Assembly: GCA_016081115.2 (NCBI GenBank)
Contig: JABTTQ020003410.1
Span: 310,001-374,000, forward strand
Reading direction: 5' to 3'
Origin: Rehmannia glutinosa
Taxonomy: Eukaryota > Streptophyta > Magnoliopsida > Lamiales > Orobanchaceae
Length of the DNA: 64,000 nt
The position numbers and the translations under genes were made by a program. The notes under the pieces were generated by a model, which was not told where the DNA came from, did not search any database, and was given only the letters and a program-made list of their open reading frames with translations. Below are positions 11,545 to 23,736 of the stretch, piece by piece; the stretch's first letter is position 1, and the number at the start of each line of letters is the position of its first letter.

Positions 11545-12559
11545 TAGAGATGTTAAACGGGTGAGTCCTAGTTGTTTTTGGGCCAACCCTAATTGACTTA
11601 TGGGCTAAACAAGTTTCGAGTTAAACGGGTCACTATCTAATAGATCGAAATATTGCGAACCTAACCCTAATTCTACCGAACTTAAATGGACCACCGTCGG
11701 GCTACAAACCAAAAAAAGAATAAAATTTTATATTTGAATCTAAAATTTTAAATTAAAACACATAATGTTAACATGCAAACTAAAGATACAAAACTAAATG
11801 ATCTATAATTAAATAAAAAACACAATTTTTAGTTCCATAACATAGACAAAATCTTATCATTCAAATACTCAAACTTTAAATTTAATAAATAAAATCATAC
11901 AAATACGACGAGAGTACACAACTAAGTAACTACTAATCAAACATCATCATCAATTAATTACGTTTTATCTTTTATTGGACAAAGTATTATTTTCAAATTC
12001 TTCTTCATTTAAAATATATAAAACAACGAAAACTAATTTTTAGTAAGAAATTTATCTTTATGCATATCTTATTGAAATCAAATGTAAAAAAAAGATCAGA
12101 AATTGCTACACATGAGTTGTATAATAAATGAGTAAACAAAGAAAGAAAAATATTTTAAAAATAAATACTCACGTCATACAAACTAAAATCGTTATATGAA
12201 TTTGAAAATATTTACAGGTAAAATTAATAAAATAGATATAGAATATTACAATTACAATATATATACATAGGAATTGGTCCAAATGAGACCAATCCTTTGA
12301 GGTTAGTCAATAAGAACACTTATGGACTCTTGATTTAAAATTTTGGATGGTGTAGATCATTTTAGTTAATTTAGGCATATAAGGGTATAATTGTACTTTT
12401 ATATTTAATTAGTTATGTTAATGGACATTTATTAGCTATTTTTAAGGAAACATAATCTTACCTTTTCAGTTACCCGATTTATAGGAAGAAAAATCATCAA
12501 CTTCAAGCGTTGTTTTCAAAATTGATACTTCTTTCCGCCATATTTAAAGTGAACAATCG

Positions 12560-12985
12560 TTTTATTGTATACTTAGTTCCGTGGACTTGTATACTTAGTC
12601 ATGTTTTATTGTATATTTAGTTCAGTGGATTTGTATACTTGGTTCAAATGGAATCGTATTCTTAGTTATATAAGTAGTTTAGTGAGTAGTTTAGTGAATT
12701 TGTATGCTTGGTTTTGTGGATTTGTATACTTAGTTCAATGGAATCGTATACTTAGTTATATAAGTAATTCAAAGTGTAATTGTATACTTAGTTAAATATT
12801 TCGTATACTTAGTATTATTTTAATGTATAGTTAGTTCAATATAATTATATACTTAGTTAAATATTTCGTATACTTAGTAAAGTTTTGATGTACATGTAGT
12901 TTAGTGTAATCGTATACTTAGTTAATTGTTTATGTATACTTAGTAATGTTTTAATGTATAGTTAGTTTAGTGTAATTGTACAATA
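12560..12985. repeat. Word-repeat array GTATACTTAGT in E1
   Basis: GTATACTTAGTT(A/C) recurs more than ten times at irregular spacing of about 20-40 bp. The reverse complement, AACTAAGTATAC, forms the arrays in E3 (23560-23730 and 25172-25440). Confidence 0.85.
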
Positions 12986-13197
12986 CTTTTCATTAATTGT
13001 TGCACGATTTTGTTGCCATATTTGAATAATTTGCATGTTCGAATGGGAAGAGAGAGAAAGGAAAGGTGAATCGCTTGATTATGGGGACGTGATCAATACG
13101 TAATCACGCCCCTAATTTTTAGGAAGCGATTACTATATTTAATTTCCTGGATTCCTATTTTATCCCTTCGTTGTATACTTATTACTTACTTATGAAA

Positions 13198-13202
13198 TGT
13201 TG
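13198..13202. repeat. TSD TGTTG, left copy
   Basis: It is repeated at 20564-20568 directly after the other LTR. Confidence 0.88.
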
Positions 13203-14646
13203 TGTAAGTCCAGCGGCTACGATAATCTAGAGGGGGTGAATAGATTATCTCCATCTTTTCCATTTCGCCCTCTTTTTCGAATCAAATACGCCAAGACAAT
13301 AATAAAGGTGCGGAATGTAAACAACACGCGTCGATTTATAGAGGTTCAACCCACCTAGGGCCTAATCCTCTACCACCCCAGTATCTCCGGGATGGATTTC
13401 AAAAAGAAAAAAGATTTATTAATTACCACAATTAATACAACATCTTACAACATCACCTTGAAGAGCACCACACTCTTCTTCAACACCACCTTTGAGATTA
13501 CCACAATCTCTCTTGAAGATTACCACAATCTCCAACGGCACATTGTGAAGATTACCACAATCTTCAACCTTGAAGAATATCAAATTCTTCAATACCTCAA
13601 GAGCACCACACTCTTGAAACACCTATCACCTAGATCACCCAAGTGTATTCTTTCCACAAGAATACTCACAAGGATGTCTTGTGTTGAATGAACACAAAAA
13701 TCAAGATTACAACTCAAGAATGAATATTACAATTTGAGTGCAAGTGTAATCAAGAAAAGCCTAGACCTCAAGATGTGAAAGTGAAATACTTAGGCTATAA
13801 ATACAACAAGAGTGTTGAATATGAAGGCATGGAAATTTGCAGATTTCTTGTTGTTTGATTGCTTGTGTTGTTGTATCTTGTGTCTTCAATTCATCCTCTA
13901 TTTATAGGGAAGTCTTCACCAACATAGGCTCCCAACATAGGCTCCCAACATAGGCTCCTTCTTGTTTGCTTTTGTCTACAAAAAGAGGATCACAAGATGT
14001 AGAAATATTGTACAAAATTATAAAGCAAATCTTGCTGATAGAATGTCCAACGGTACAAATTTTGCTGTCAAAAGATTACACACATGACCGTCAAGGTTGC
14101 CTGTATAAGACTTGAACGTTTTGAAAAAGATAGTGCGATCCAGTGCACAGTCATTAGGGGGTCGACGGCCGACGGGGGTGCGACGCGCCGCTTCTAGGGT
14201 GCAGTGACGGCCGACCTTACCCTTGACCGTCCCTCTCCTTCTTTTTTTCACGAATTTGTTTTGTTTCTAACTGCTTTTCAAGTTCGTGTTCTTCGTGCAT
14301 GTGTCGATGCTTTTTGGGCGGTCGGTCGACCTCCAATTTGAAATGTTGTCCGATTTTTGTCAAAAATAAACTTCAAGAAATACTCCAAAAAATTAGTAAA
14401 AACATTTTAAATCAATTGGGAGTATTTGGACAACATTGTTTTGGTGTAAAAACCAATATAAACAAAATCATCAAAAGTGTTGTCCAATTTTAATCAAATT
14501 AAAAACTCTAAGAAATACTCCAAAAAATTAGTAAAAACATTTTAAATCAATTGGGAGTATTTGGACAACATATAAAAACATTGTTTTGGTATAAAAACTC
14601 ATTTAAACAAAATCATCAAAATCTTGATAAAAACATTTATCTAACA
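13203..14646 (-). repeat. 3' LTR of the nested copia element
   Basis: It is 1444 bp. It contains repeated GAAGATTACCACAATCT words (13480-13570), a minus-strand TATA box at 13898-13907, a GC-rich block at about 14150-14230, and a tandem duplication of about 135 bp carrying AATTGGGAGTATTTGGACAA (about 14341-14475 and 14480-14620). Confidence 0.92.
13898..13907 (-). promoter_or_regulatory. LTR TATA box
   Basis: The minus strand reads CTATAAATAG; the equivalent in the other LTR is at 19831-19840. The GC-rich block lies about 250 bp upstream. Confidence 0.6.
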
Positions 14647-14662
14647 AACTCCCCCTTTTTGA

Positions 14663-16099
14663 TGATTACAAACCAAAACAATTTTTAGAAGGTCGATTTT
14701 AAAACAAAACAAATTTTCCGGTCTAAAACATCAATCCATTATAAGCAAGATTTATCATAAGTACAAACACACAAGGATATGAGCAAAGATTTTTCAAAAT
14801 CATTTTTGCACAAGCTCCCCTATCAACAAGCATAGCAAGGGTAAGTGAAGCAACAACTAAAAGCTTAAAGCTTTAGCTTCTACAACTTAAGCTTGAATAT
14901 CATGAGCTTATAAGCTCCCCTGTCACAAAAGCATCATTAGTCAAGTAAGTCCATAATACATCACATGGACCAAGTATAATCCATAGCTTATGGCTTTTAA
15001 GAGCCCTAACTTATAGCTTTTTCTTGAGCTTATTTTCGCTTCTTTGAGACTATGAGCGTTTTTCTTGTTTCTCCCCTTTGGAATCATCAAAAATAATGTT
15101 AGCACGATAAAAACATCATAAAATATATCAAAGTGCGCAATTTTATAGATTTATCGAGCATATTGAGCATTTAAGCTTAAATTCGAATAAAAGGGAAAAA
15201 ATTGGTCATTTGATTTGTAAAAGCTCATTTGATTGATAAAACATGATCTCTATAAACTTATAAGACTTTTCAAATCAAGAGAATCATGTAGGTGATGAAT
15301 TTTTCATTGAAACATTTTGTCGAGCACTTGGCGTAAGGCGCGTCGAATAAAACAAAAGAAATATAACGCCTTTGTAATTCGTTTAAGCCAAAAATTTTCA
15401 TCACCATTTGCAATACAACAATATTTATCCATCAACAATCATCATATACAACGTATTAATACAAGAATTTCATCAAAGTAGCAAGATATAAGCACATTCT
15501 CAAGGGTTCAACCCAATTGAGATTAAAAAAAGAGAAATTCTTACCATCTAATCGGTAAAGATGAACAATGATGATGATAATCGAGCTAGACAATCCCCAA
15601 AATATATAATTTATGCAAAGAAACACATTTGAAGTGAATTGTGTGTGAAAATATCAAAGGGGACGAAAATAAAGTTGAAAGGGCCAAAATGCCACAATCG
15701 GAAAACGAAACAATTTTAACCAAAAAATCTCCAAGGGCGACGGTCCAGAAAGCATGGGCATCGGTCGCTGGTGGGCGACGGGTCGGCCTCGCCTGGCGGT
15801 AATTGTTTTCGATTCCGTTTTGAAACCAAATTTGATCCAAAAATCCGATTTTTCGCTCCTAAGTTTTAAAACGTGCAAAATGCAAACGTAGACCTCATTC
15901 AATATACATTATGTCATAATCAAGCTCGAAATGAGGTAAAATACTCAGCGGTTAACGATTAAAAAGTCGCGAGTTATCCTTGAGACTTTAATTAAACACA
16001 TCTCAAGTTTTTTTTTTTAAAACTCAATCCCTTTTTTAAAAATATCCAATCTCAATATGTTTAGTTTGAATATGACGAACCATATATTGAGAAATTGTA
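14663..16099 (-). other. Noncoding 3' interior of the nested copia element
   Basis: I see no protein signature. A GC-rich island at 15735-15805 stands out from the AT-rich background. Many AAGCTTATAAGC-like words occur at 14860-15030. Confidence 0.6.
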
Positions 16100-17000
16100 A
16101 TCACCGGACTTGTTATCCCGAAAAATAATAATGTTTTAAAACTTTGGATAAACAAGTCATAAGAAGAAGTGCCTTACAAATATTTGAAAATTTCTTTTAA
16201 TGGCACTTTAAAGAGATTCGTTGGGATTGTTTTAAGTCGAGCATATAGACATAAGGCATATAGAATGTCGAGTCCAAGGAATAATAAACGAATGAACATA
16301 CCTCGAATTCGTTTGTCAATGCCTATTTCAACCTTTTGTCAATTTTCGCATTTGTAGCCATATAGGTTGAAATAGTTCTTTCTTCTTCAATGTCTCACTT
16401 CTTCTTTTGAGTGTGGAATATAATCACTTTCTTAGCATTCCAATGATCAAATTTGAGCTTCCCCATTATGATCATCTTAGGTTCACCTTGCATTGACTTG
16501 GAAAAATATCTTGCACAAATATTCATTAGTAGCACCAAAAATATTATCAACATAAATTTGCACAAGTAAACAACCTTGCCCTTTTTCAAAACAAGAGGTG
16601 TAGTATCAACTTTACCTTTTGTAAAATTATTTTGCAAAAATAGCTAAGTCTATCAAACCATATACGGGTACTTATATCAACCGTACAAGGCCTTTTAAAA
16701 AAAACATTTGGCCTAAAATTTTAAACTCCGATAGACTTCTATTTGAATAAAACCATTTAGAAAATTGGATTTAACATCCATTTGGTAAAGCTTGAAATTT
16801 TCTCAAAACAAGAATGGGCAAGTAAAATGAAAATAACTTCTAAATGTGCTATGAGTGCAAATATTACATCAAAATCATTACCTTCTTCTTGACAATATCA
16901 TTGAGCTACTAACCTTGTCTTGTTCATCAAGCTTGTTGCGAAATATCATAAATTTCTGCAAAATCTTAACAAGATATTTTGCATACGAGCATAGTAATAT
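16100..17000 (-). pseudogene. Copia RT and RNase H remnant
   Basis: On the minus strand an EEGNDFD stretch near 16890 is followed by a WMLNP/DVKSNFLNG-type stretch near 16770. A VQIYVDN-like catalytic box, with N in place of the second D, lies near 16540. Downstream an IFKYL-like stretch near 16180 recalls the RNase H boundary. Stops are frequent. The upstream 17000-17750 DNA shows no recognisable integrase or protease, so pol has been eroded or partly deleted. Confidence 0.65.
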
Positions 17001-17754
17001 CGAATAATAGATATATTATTTTAAGCACCACATACTATGCATCATCAAGAGTCTAATAAATCATTCAAGGTCAAATAAGCTTAAGAAAGCTACATAAGGT
17101 CTCTTTTGAAATTTGACAATAAGAGAGCACATAGTTGAGACCTCATTTACAAGAATCATATGAACAAGAGGTTAGACATAAGTATCCAAGAATAGTGGCA
17201 TTTATAAGTGCAATAAAATGCATAACTTAGTAGATCAATTGTTTTATCAAAACAAAATATAATCCTTTACAAATCTTGGATAAAACAAGCTATGTTAAAT
17301 AATGCCTTCTCAAAAACAAAACATCCTCTTAATAAGCACATAGGCATATGACATAACATGTATCAAGTCTATGAGATGAATAACAATAAAGAGCGTACTC
17401 GATAGTTCATGTTTCTCTTGATATATTACGAGTAGATAACCATATGAAAATTCTACACAATTCTTCAACCAAATTTAGCACAAACACAATAATACATGTG
17501 TAGGCTAAGCAATAAGAGATATCTTAAGCATGCATGTGCTATATAACTATATAGGAGATAATAAACCACATAAGTTTAATTAAATGCACAAGAGTTTTAG
17601 AAACATCATGCAAGGTCTTCTTTTCAAAAATATTTTGAAACTCACAAATATATTGAAGACCTAAATTTTAAAAATATGAAAGCTCATATTGCAATAAAGA
17701 CACAAATAAAAACATGCAAAGAATAAAATGCATATTTAAATAGGGAGATACGGT

Positions 17755-18285
17755 TTACCAATTTCGCCATTTCCATGGGTTGTGTCGTTCCAATTGTTGA
17801 TGATATCTTCCCGTTTGAAAATCTTCATGTTGATGGTGGTTTCTCCAATTTCTCCATTTCCAAGCATTGTGGCTATCCCATTGTTGGTAATGTCTTTCTC
17901 TTGGAAATTCATTTTGATGTTGTCTTCTCCTTTGATCGAATGGAATGGTCATTTGATGTCTTCTTTGCGGTATGAATTTTCTTCGATTATTATTTCGACG
18001 GGTACCTACTATGACATTGTTTTGTGGTACCCTCAAGTGTTTGGGTCCTTTAGGATTAGCTTTGAGACTTTTAGGTCTCCAATAATGATTAGTGCTATTT
18101 CTAGCCCGACAAGTATTAGCCGTGTGACTCTTTTTACCGCAATAGAAGCAAGTAATAATTTTTGGAGCATAATGGCCAACATACATAGGGACTTGATTTA
18201 TTTTCACATAATTAATAACACTAAGCTTATGATCAAGTCCTTGTTTCAATTTATCACAACTATGAACATCAATAATATCGGTCAT
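17755..18285 (-). pseudogene. gag: Copia Gag C-terminal part with CCHC knuckle
   Basis: A 176-residue open frame has CFYCGKKSHTANTC at 18150-18109, a perfect CX2CX4HX4C nucleocapsid knuckle. It is followed by a basic and aromatic tail with HNPWKWRNW/HNAWKWRNW repeats (residues about 125-176). The tail is rich in Q, H, R and W, consistent with RNA binding. It continues the coiled-coil Gag upstream after a frame change. The 184-residue plus-strand frame over the same DNA is its antisense shadow. Confidence 0.82.
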
Positions 18286-19119
18286 TTTTATCGGTACTCA
18301 AGTTGGACTTTGATAAATCCTTTTTCATGCAATTAATATCCTCAACAAGAGTACTATTTTCTTTTTCAAGGTTTCTAACCTTGTCAAGTGTGGTGGTGTG
18401 ATCACATGAAAGTGATTCATAAGAGGAAAATAGATTATCCTTATCAATTTTCAAAATATTGAATTCCTTTTTCAAATTTTTGTATTTACCAAGTAAGCTT
18501 TGGAATTCATTTTGAAGTTCATCAAAATTATTTTGCAAATCACTATAATCATTTTGTAATTCATTATCATAAGAAGTGGAGGGTTTTGAACATACCTCGT
18601 TTTCTTCTTGAAGCCCATAAGACATCGCTCGCGTTTTCATCGACGTCGGAAGTTGTAGGAAGCTCATCCCAAGTTGGGTTTGTATCCATTTAAGAAGTAG
18701 ATGCTTTTGAGTGGCTCCTTTCATTTGCATATACTTCTTCTAATTTTCTCCATACTTCATGTGCCGATTTAATTCCTACAATATGATCATATTCCAAAAT
18801 GGTAAGTGAACAATACAAAATATTAAGAGCTTTACCATTTAAGGAGATGATTTTCTTCTCTTCATCATTGAGCTCTTTGAGGCCTTTGGAGGTGTGTGGT
18901 GTGTCCATCATTGGAATGGATTCTTCATTTACGACCGTGTTCCAAATATCGAACCCGCAACTTTGTAGATAGCATTCCATTCTTTCTTTCCAAAATATAT
19001 AATTTTTGGAATCAAATAGTGGTGGCTTGGTGGTGGAGGCGCCGGTAAGGTAGACTTCATTCGTAGCCGGTGATCGTTCCTCTTTACTCGCAATGTGGAA
19101 CGAGCTTGCCAAAGAGTTT
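18269..19119 (-). pseudogene. gag: Copia Gag N-terminal and coiled-coil region
   Basis: The minus-strand frame from just inside the primer site carries the copia Gag core: PPLFDSKNYIFWKERMECYL, then LNDEEKK, LNILYCSL and EVWRKLEEVYAN. After a frame change near 18710 a long heptad-rich stretch follows (NELQNDYSDLQNNFDELQNE onward), predicted as coiled coil and typical of Sirevirus-like Gag. The usable start is unclear because the first in-frame codon at 19133 is GTG within the primer site. Gag would assemble the virus-like particle. Confidence 0.85.
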
Positions 19120-19132
19120 GGCTCTGATACCA
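19120..19132 (-). other. Primer binding site, tRNA-iMet type, intact
   Basis: The minus strand reads TGGTATCAGAGCC, an exact plant copia primer site, 2 bases from the LTR. It is the only primer site in the window in which CAG is read correctly. Confidence 0.93.
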
Positions 19133-19134
19133 CT

Positions 19135-20563
19135 TGTAAGTCCAGCGGCTACGATAATCTAGAGGGGGTGAATAGATTATCTCCATCTTTTCCATTTCGC
19201 CCTCTTTTTCGAATCAAATACGCCAAGACAATAATAAAGGTGCGGAATGTAAACAACACGCGTCGATTTATAGAGGTTCAACCCACCAGGGCCTAATCCT
19301 CTATCACCCCAAAGTATCTCAGGGATGGATTTCAAAAAGAAAAAGATTTTATTAATTACCACAATTAATACAACATCTTACAACATCACCTTGAAGAGCA
19401 CCACACTCTTCTTCAACACCACCTTTGAGATTACCACAATCTCTCTTGAAGATTACCACAATCTCCAACGACACCTTGTGAAGATTACCACAATCTTCAA
19501 CCTTGAAGAATACCAAATTCTTCAATACCTCAAGAGCACCACACTCTTGAAACACCTATCACCTAGATCACCCAAGTGTATTCTTTCCACAAGAATACTC
19601 ACAAGGATGTCTTGTGTTGAATGATGACAAAAATCAAGATTACAACTCAATAATGAATATTACAATTTGAGTGCAAGTGTAATCAAGAAAAGCCTAGACC
19701 TCAAGATGTGAAAGTGAAATACTTAGGCTATAAATACAACAAGAGTGTTGAATATGAAGGCTTGGAAATTTGCAGATTTCTTGTTGTTTGATTGCTTGTG
19801 TTGTTGTATCTTGTGTCTTCAATTCATCCTCTATTTATAGGGAAGTCTTCACCAACATAGGCTCCCAACATAGGCTCCTTCTTGTTTGCTTTTGTCTACA
19901 AATAGAGGATCACAAGATGTAGAAATATTGTACAAAATTATAAAGCAGATCTTGCTTATAGAATGTCCAACGGTACAAATTTTTTTGTCAAAAGATTACA
20001 CGCAGCGACCGGTTTGCCCTATATAAGATTTGAACGCGTTTTGAAAAAGATAGTGCGATCCAGGTACAGGTCATCGGGGTCGACCGGTCGACGGGGGGGT
20101 GCGACCGGTCGCTCTAGGGTGCGGCCGACCGGTCGACTACCCTGACCGGTCCCTCTTCTTTTTTTTCAGAATTTGTTTACCATTTCTAATCTGTTTCAAG
20201 TTCGTGTTCTTCGTGCATGTGTCGACGCTTTGGGCATGCATGGTCGACCTCCAATTTGAAATGTTGTCCGATTTTTGTCAAAAATAAACTTCAAGAAATA
20301 CTCAAAAAATTAGTAAAAATATTTTAAATCAATTGGGAGTATTTGGACAACATTGTTTTGGTGTAAAAACCAATATAAACAAAATCATCAAAAGTGTTGT
20401 CCAATTTTAATCAAATTAAAAACTCTAAGAAATACTCCAAAAAATTAGTAACAACATTGTAAATCAATTGGGAGTATTTGGACAACATATAAAAATAATG
20501 TTTTGGTATAAAAACTCATTTAAACAAAATCATCAAAATCTTGATAAAAACATTTATCTAACA
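19135..20563 (-). repeat. 5' LTR of the nested copia element
   Basis: It is 1429 bp, a near-copy of 13203-14646. The GC-rich block (20050-20150) contains several GACCGGTCGAC-type palindromes, where the other copy reads GACGGCCGAC. TSD TGTTG follows at 20564. Confidence 0.92.
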
Positions 20564-20664
20564 TGTTGTATATATTGTAATATATCTTGGCCATTGATTT
20601 ACTATTTGGATGGTGTAGATTTAATCCTATGGACTAACCAGGAGGGTGGTCCCACAGATCCCTT

Positions 20665-20667
<3 letters not shown>

Positions 20668-20699
<32 letters not shown>
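20668..20699. repeat. (TA)n microsatellite between E1 and E2
   Basis: About 16 TA units separate the end of E1 from the start of E2. Each related element in the window abuts a similar tract. Confidence 0.95.
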
Positions 20700-20702
<3 letters not shown>

Positions 20703-21749
20703 GAAGGGTTATATGAGACCAATGCCTTAGGTAAGACGTAAGACCAAATGCGGACCACGGATCAATAAATTTCAATGACTAATAATAAATATACTTAAAA
20801 TATATAAAAATGCCTAATTAAATTGATAAATTGGGTATATTAGTCCAAACCAATCAATCATATCTCATGAAATTAGGGAAGTTACCCACAACATCATAGA
20901 TGTTATCTTACCATCTAAAACCATAGCAAAATTACGTAATATTTGTAAGCAAAAATATACAATGTCTAAGCAACATATTTGTCATGAATAAGCAACACGG
21001 TTGACATAAAAAAACAACATATATATATATACACACACACACACAAGACATATGACCTATTTAAATCAATGATTTGCACCCCATCTTAAGAACATTATCC
21101 GCTTAAATAAGCAAAATAATTGTCTTCAATAAGCAACACAATCCACATAAAAAAGCAACATACTTACTTAGCAACATTATGCGCCCAAATAAGCAACATA
21201 TTTGTCCTTGATAAGCAAAATAACTTACATAAATAAGCAACATAATTACACATATATAAAAGACAAATTGAATGGAATAGTTTGTGGTTGCAACATTGTC
21301 TGCCTCAATAAATAACATATTTGTCCTCAATAAGTAATATATTTCGCACAGCGGAATGCGCCAATATTAATTGCAAGTTTGACTGTGAAAGGAAAGAGAG
21401 AATTTCAGAGATACGATTTGAAACATATAAAAAAAGCAACATGTTTGTCTTCAATAAGCAACATATTTGTCTTCAATAAGCAACATATTTCTCACAGTGG
21501 ATAAGGTTAGAGATACGGTTTCAAATGAATCCCAAAATATCCAAAATGTGAACGCGCACTACAAAAAATAACTCTTGTTTTTTTAATGATATTCAAACAA
21601 AATTACCTACTTATCCTTAACAACCATTAATTAAATATAAAGTAAAATAAAAATCAATTAAATCTCCATCGTTAAAAAGAAGAGGTCAACGCTCCAGATT
21701 TGGTCTCACGTACTTGTTTAAATTATATGGACTCAGCAGATCCAAATTC
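20700..21749 (+). mobile_element. E2: (TA)n-flanked element with AATAAGCAACATA array
   Basis: It starts GGGGAAGGGTTATATGAGACC and ends CAGATCCAAATTC, each end adjoining TA repeats. The middle (about 20960-21500) is a loose array of AATAAGCAACATA(TTTGTC) words. It has no coding frame of note. It lies in the hAT right arm. The copy at 47260-48311 is close in sequence, and E5 (49807-51058) is a more distant relative with the array inverted. Confidence 0.75.
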
Positions 21750-22082
21750 TATATATATATATATATATATATATTAAAGTTGGCGGGTTAGCCTCGTTAA
21801 CCTGCAGGCTATAGCCTTAATGGGTTTCGGGCTAAATGGTACAGGCCAAAAAAGACCTTAATTTAAAATGCCCAAATAATTGACCCTAACCCTATTTTTT
21901 CTGACTTAAACCGGCCGGCCTATGAGCTACGACCCTTTTAACATCTCTACTTTTGGCTATCAAAGTGTGTGACTTTTGAAAGATTACTTGTGCCTATTAA
22001 TATTGGTTGTAATCCAAATTTTATTGGACGATTTTATCATCCCACTACTCATTTAATTTGTTGTATTTGATCGAGAATATTA

Positions 22083-22484
22083 GGCGCGATTGGATATGTT
22101 TTCATTTTTAAAAATTCATTTTGCTAGAGAATAGTGGTAAAAAAAATTTGGAAGAAAAAAGTTGGATTTTGAGAGTGTGATTGGATGTGAGATGAAAAAG
22201 TAATGATGAAAGTTGATTTGATTTAAAATTAGTAAAATAATGATGAATATGATTGATAGTTAGAAATTTGTGAGTAGGTGACTAGTGAAATTTGTGGGAG
22301 AATGTGTAATAATGATTAGTTTTTTTTGAAAAAATGTGTAGATGTGATTGATAAGAGAAACAATGAGAAAAAGTGAAAGTGAGAGAATAGTATATTTTTG
22401 AAAACTTCCATAAACAATCGCATGTTTGGTAAAAAAAAATCTCAAAGGAATAAAAATGGAATCTCATTGGCATCCAATCCGCCC
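22083..22484. mobile_element. PIF/Harbinger-like MITE
   Basis: The termini read GG(G)CGCGATTGGAT and, on the other strand, GGGCGGATTGGAT, flanked by TTA on both sides. A 3-bp TTA duplication and a GG-starting TIR fit Tourist-type MITEs. It is about 400 bp and AT-rich, with no coding capacity. The second copy is at 48642-49038. Confidence 0.8.
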
Positions 22485-22528
22485 TTACGTTTTTGTATAT
22501 TCATTTATATTTTTACGATTTTCCCTCT

Positions 22529-22923
22529 TGTGTTTGGCTAAGCTTATTTAAAAGATCTTATAAGCTCCTACATCTTATAAGTTGCTTTTAGAGCTTATAA
22601 GATATTAGAATCTTATTAAGAATAAGTTGTTGATGTATTTAGATAAAATAAGACAATGTAGCTTTTAAAATGTCCATAATGACAAATTTTGTATTTGAAA
22701 TAGTCAAAATTAAAGGAGGTTGTTGTAAATTGTAATATCTTATTTTGAAAAAAGTTGGGGTTCCCTACTTTTCTAAAAACAATTTATAAGCTCCTGACAT
22801 CTTATTTTGGAAGCTTATAAGATATTTTTCTGAAAATATCACTAAACAAATTTAAATTGTTTATAAGCTCTCAAACATCCTATAACATGTTTTAAAGAGT
22901 ACTATTATAAGCTCGGCCAAACA
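22529..22923. mobile_element. hAT-like MITE with GTGTTTGGC ends
   Basis: The ends read TGTGTTTGGCTAAGCTTAT and, inverted, TGTTTGGCCGAGCTTAT, with CCCTCT on both sides. The interior is made of AGCTTATAAG words. The second copy lies at 49084-49475. Confidence 0.7.
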
Positions 22924-23211
22924 CCCTCTAAGGCCTAAGCCGATGCAAAATGGAAATTTTATATTTCATTATTCGTTTAGCTACCCAATGAGGCAATGAG
23001 TCTTGAATGTTTCGGATTTGGAAAAAGGAAAAAGGAAAATGAAAGTATTAGTATATCTTTATTTTTCTGTTAAAGATATAGAATTATTTTTATACAATTT
23101 TCATATTGTTTCATTACACTTTATGGGACATTTAACTGCTCAATGACTCAATTAGTCTTGGAGAAAAATATAATCTTTTTTTTAATTAAATGATCGATAG
23201 TCATCTATACT

Positions 23212-23220
<9 letters not shown>
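22924..23220. other. AT-rich spacer without a recognised feature
   Basis: No frame, terminal repeat or family word was identified. It is present also in copy B (49476-49770). Confidence 0.6.
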
Positions 23221-23269
<49 letters not shown>

Positions 23270-23736
23270 AGGGGATCTGTGAGACCACCCTCCTAGTTAA
23301 AGACCATAGGACCATATCTACACCATCAAAAAAATAAATCAATGGTCAAGATACGAACAAATATATACAACAATTCATATGAAAGTATACATTAGAAGGG
23401 GTAAAATATGAATCCAAGAAACTAAATATGGTAACCGCTTTCTACAAATTAGGGACGCGATATGTTATTTACCACGCCCCATTAATCATGCGATTCACCT
23501 TTCCTTTCTCTCCATTCCCATTCGAACCTCGCAAATTATTCAAATATGGCAACATAATCATGCAACAATTAATGAAAAGTATACAATTCCACTAAACTAA
23601 CTATACATTAAAACATTACTAAGTATACATAAACAATTAACTAAGTATATAATTACACTAAAACTACTGTACATTAAAATATTACTAAGTATACGAAACA
23701 TTTAACTAAGTATACAATTACATTGAACTAACTATA

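Larger units (their letters stand above)
13203..20563 (-). mobile_element. Ty1/copia LTR retrotransposon inside E1
   Basis: LTRs at 13203-14646 and 19135-20563 are close copies with TG...CA ends. The element reads on the minus strand. The primer site is at 19120-19132, gag follows at 19100-17755, RT remnants lie at 17000-16100, and a purine tract (AAAAAGGGGGAG on the minus strand, 14650-14662) precedes the 3' LTR. TSD TGTTG is perfect. The coiled-coil Gag resembles Sirevirus-type Gag. Protease and integrase are not recognisable, so it is defective. Confidence 0.92.
12269..20667 (-). mobile_element. E1: (TA)n-flanked element, host to the copia insertion
   Basis: It begins AGGAATTGGTCCAAATGAGACC after a TATATACATA stretch and ends GATCCCTTCCC at a long TA tract. 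Both ends share the pattern GGxxxGGxTC...TGAGACC...TTAGTCCATAAG in inverted orientation. The interior, read backwards, matches E3 (23267-25723). E1 is interrupted at 13202/20564 by a copia retrotransposon. No coding sequence belongs to E1 itself. Confidence 0.75.
11545..21949. mobile_element. Non-autonomous hAT element expanded by nested insertions
   Basis: The terminal inverted repeat reads TAGAGATGTTAAACGGGT at the left and TAGAGATGTTAAAAGGGT on the opposite strand at the right, flanked by the perfect 8-bp TSD CTTTTGGC. Subterminal copies of 'gggctaa/ccggcc'-type words occur at both ends. After removing nested E1 (12269-20667) and E2 (20700-21749), only about 0.9 kb of hAT remains, with no transposase. 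It is thus a non-autonomous element. A second copy of the right arm is at 48335-48508. Confidence 0.9.

Noticed and set aside
11655..11690. CCTAACCCTAA as telomeric repeat
   Set aside because: Only one or two imperfect units occur, within the subterminal part of the hAT element.
17782..18336. 184-residue plus-strand open frame
   Set aside because: It lies antisense over the CCHC-bearing Gag frame of the nested copia element, which has a clear motif; the plus-strand frame has none.
20668..20699. TA tract as a replication origin or promoter
   Set aside because: All such tracts in the window border members of one element family, so they are insertion targets or by-products.
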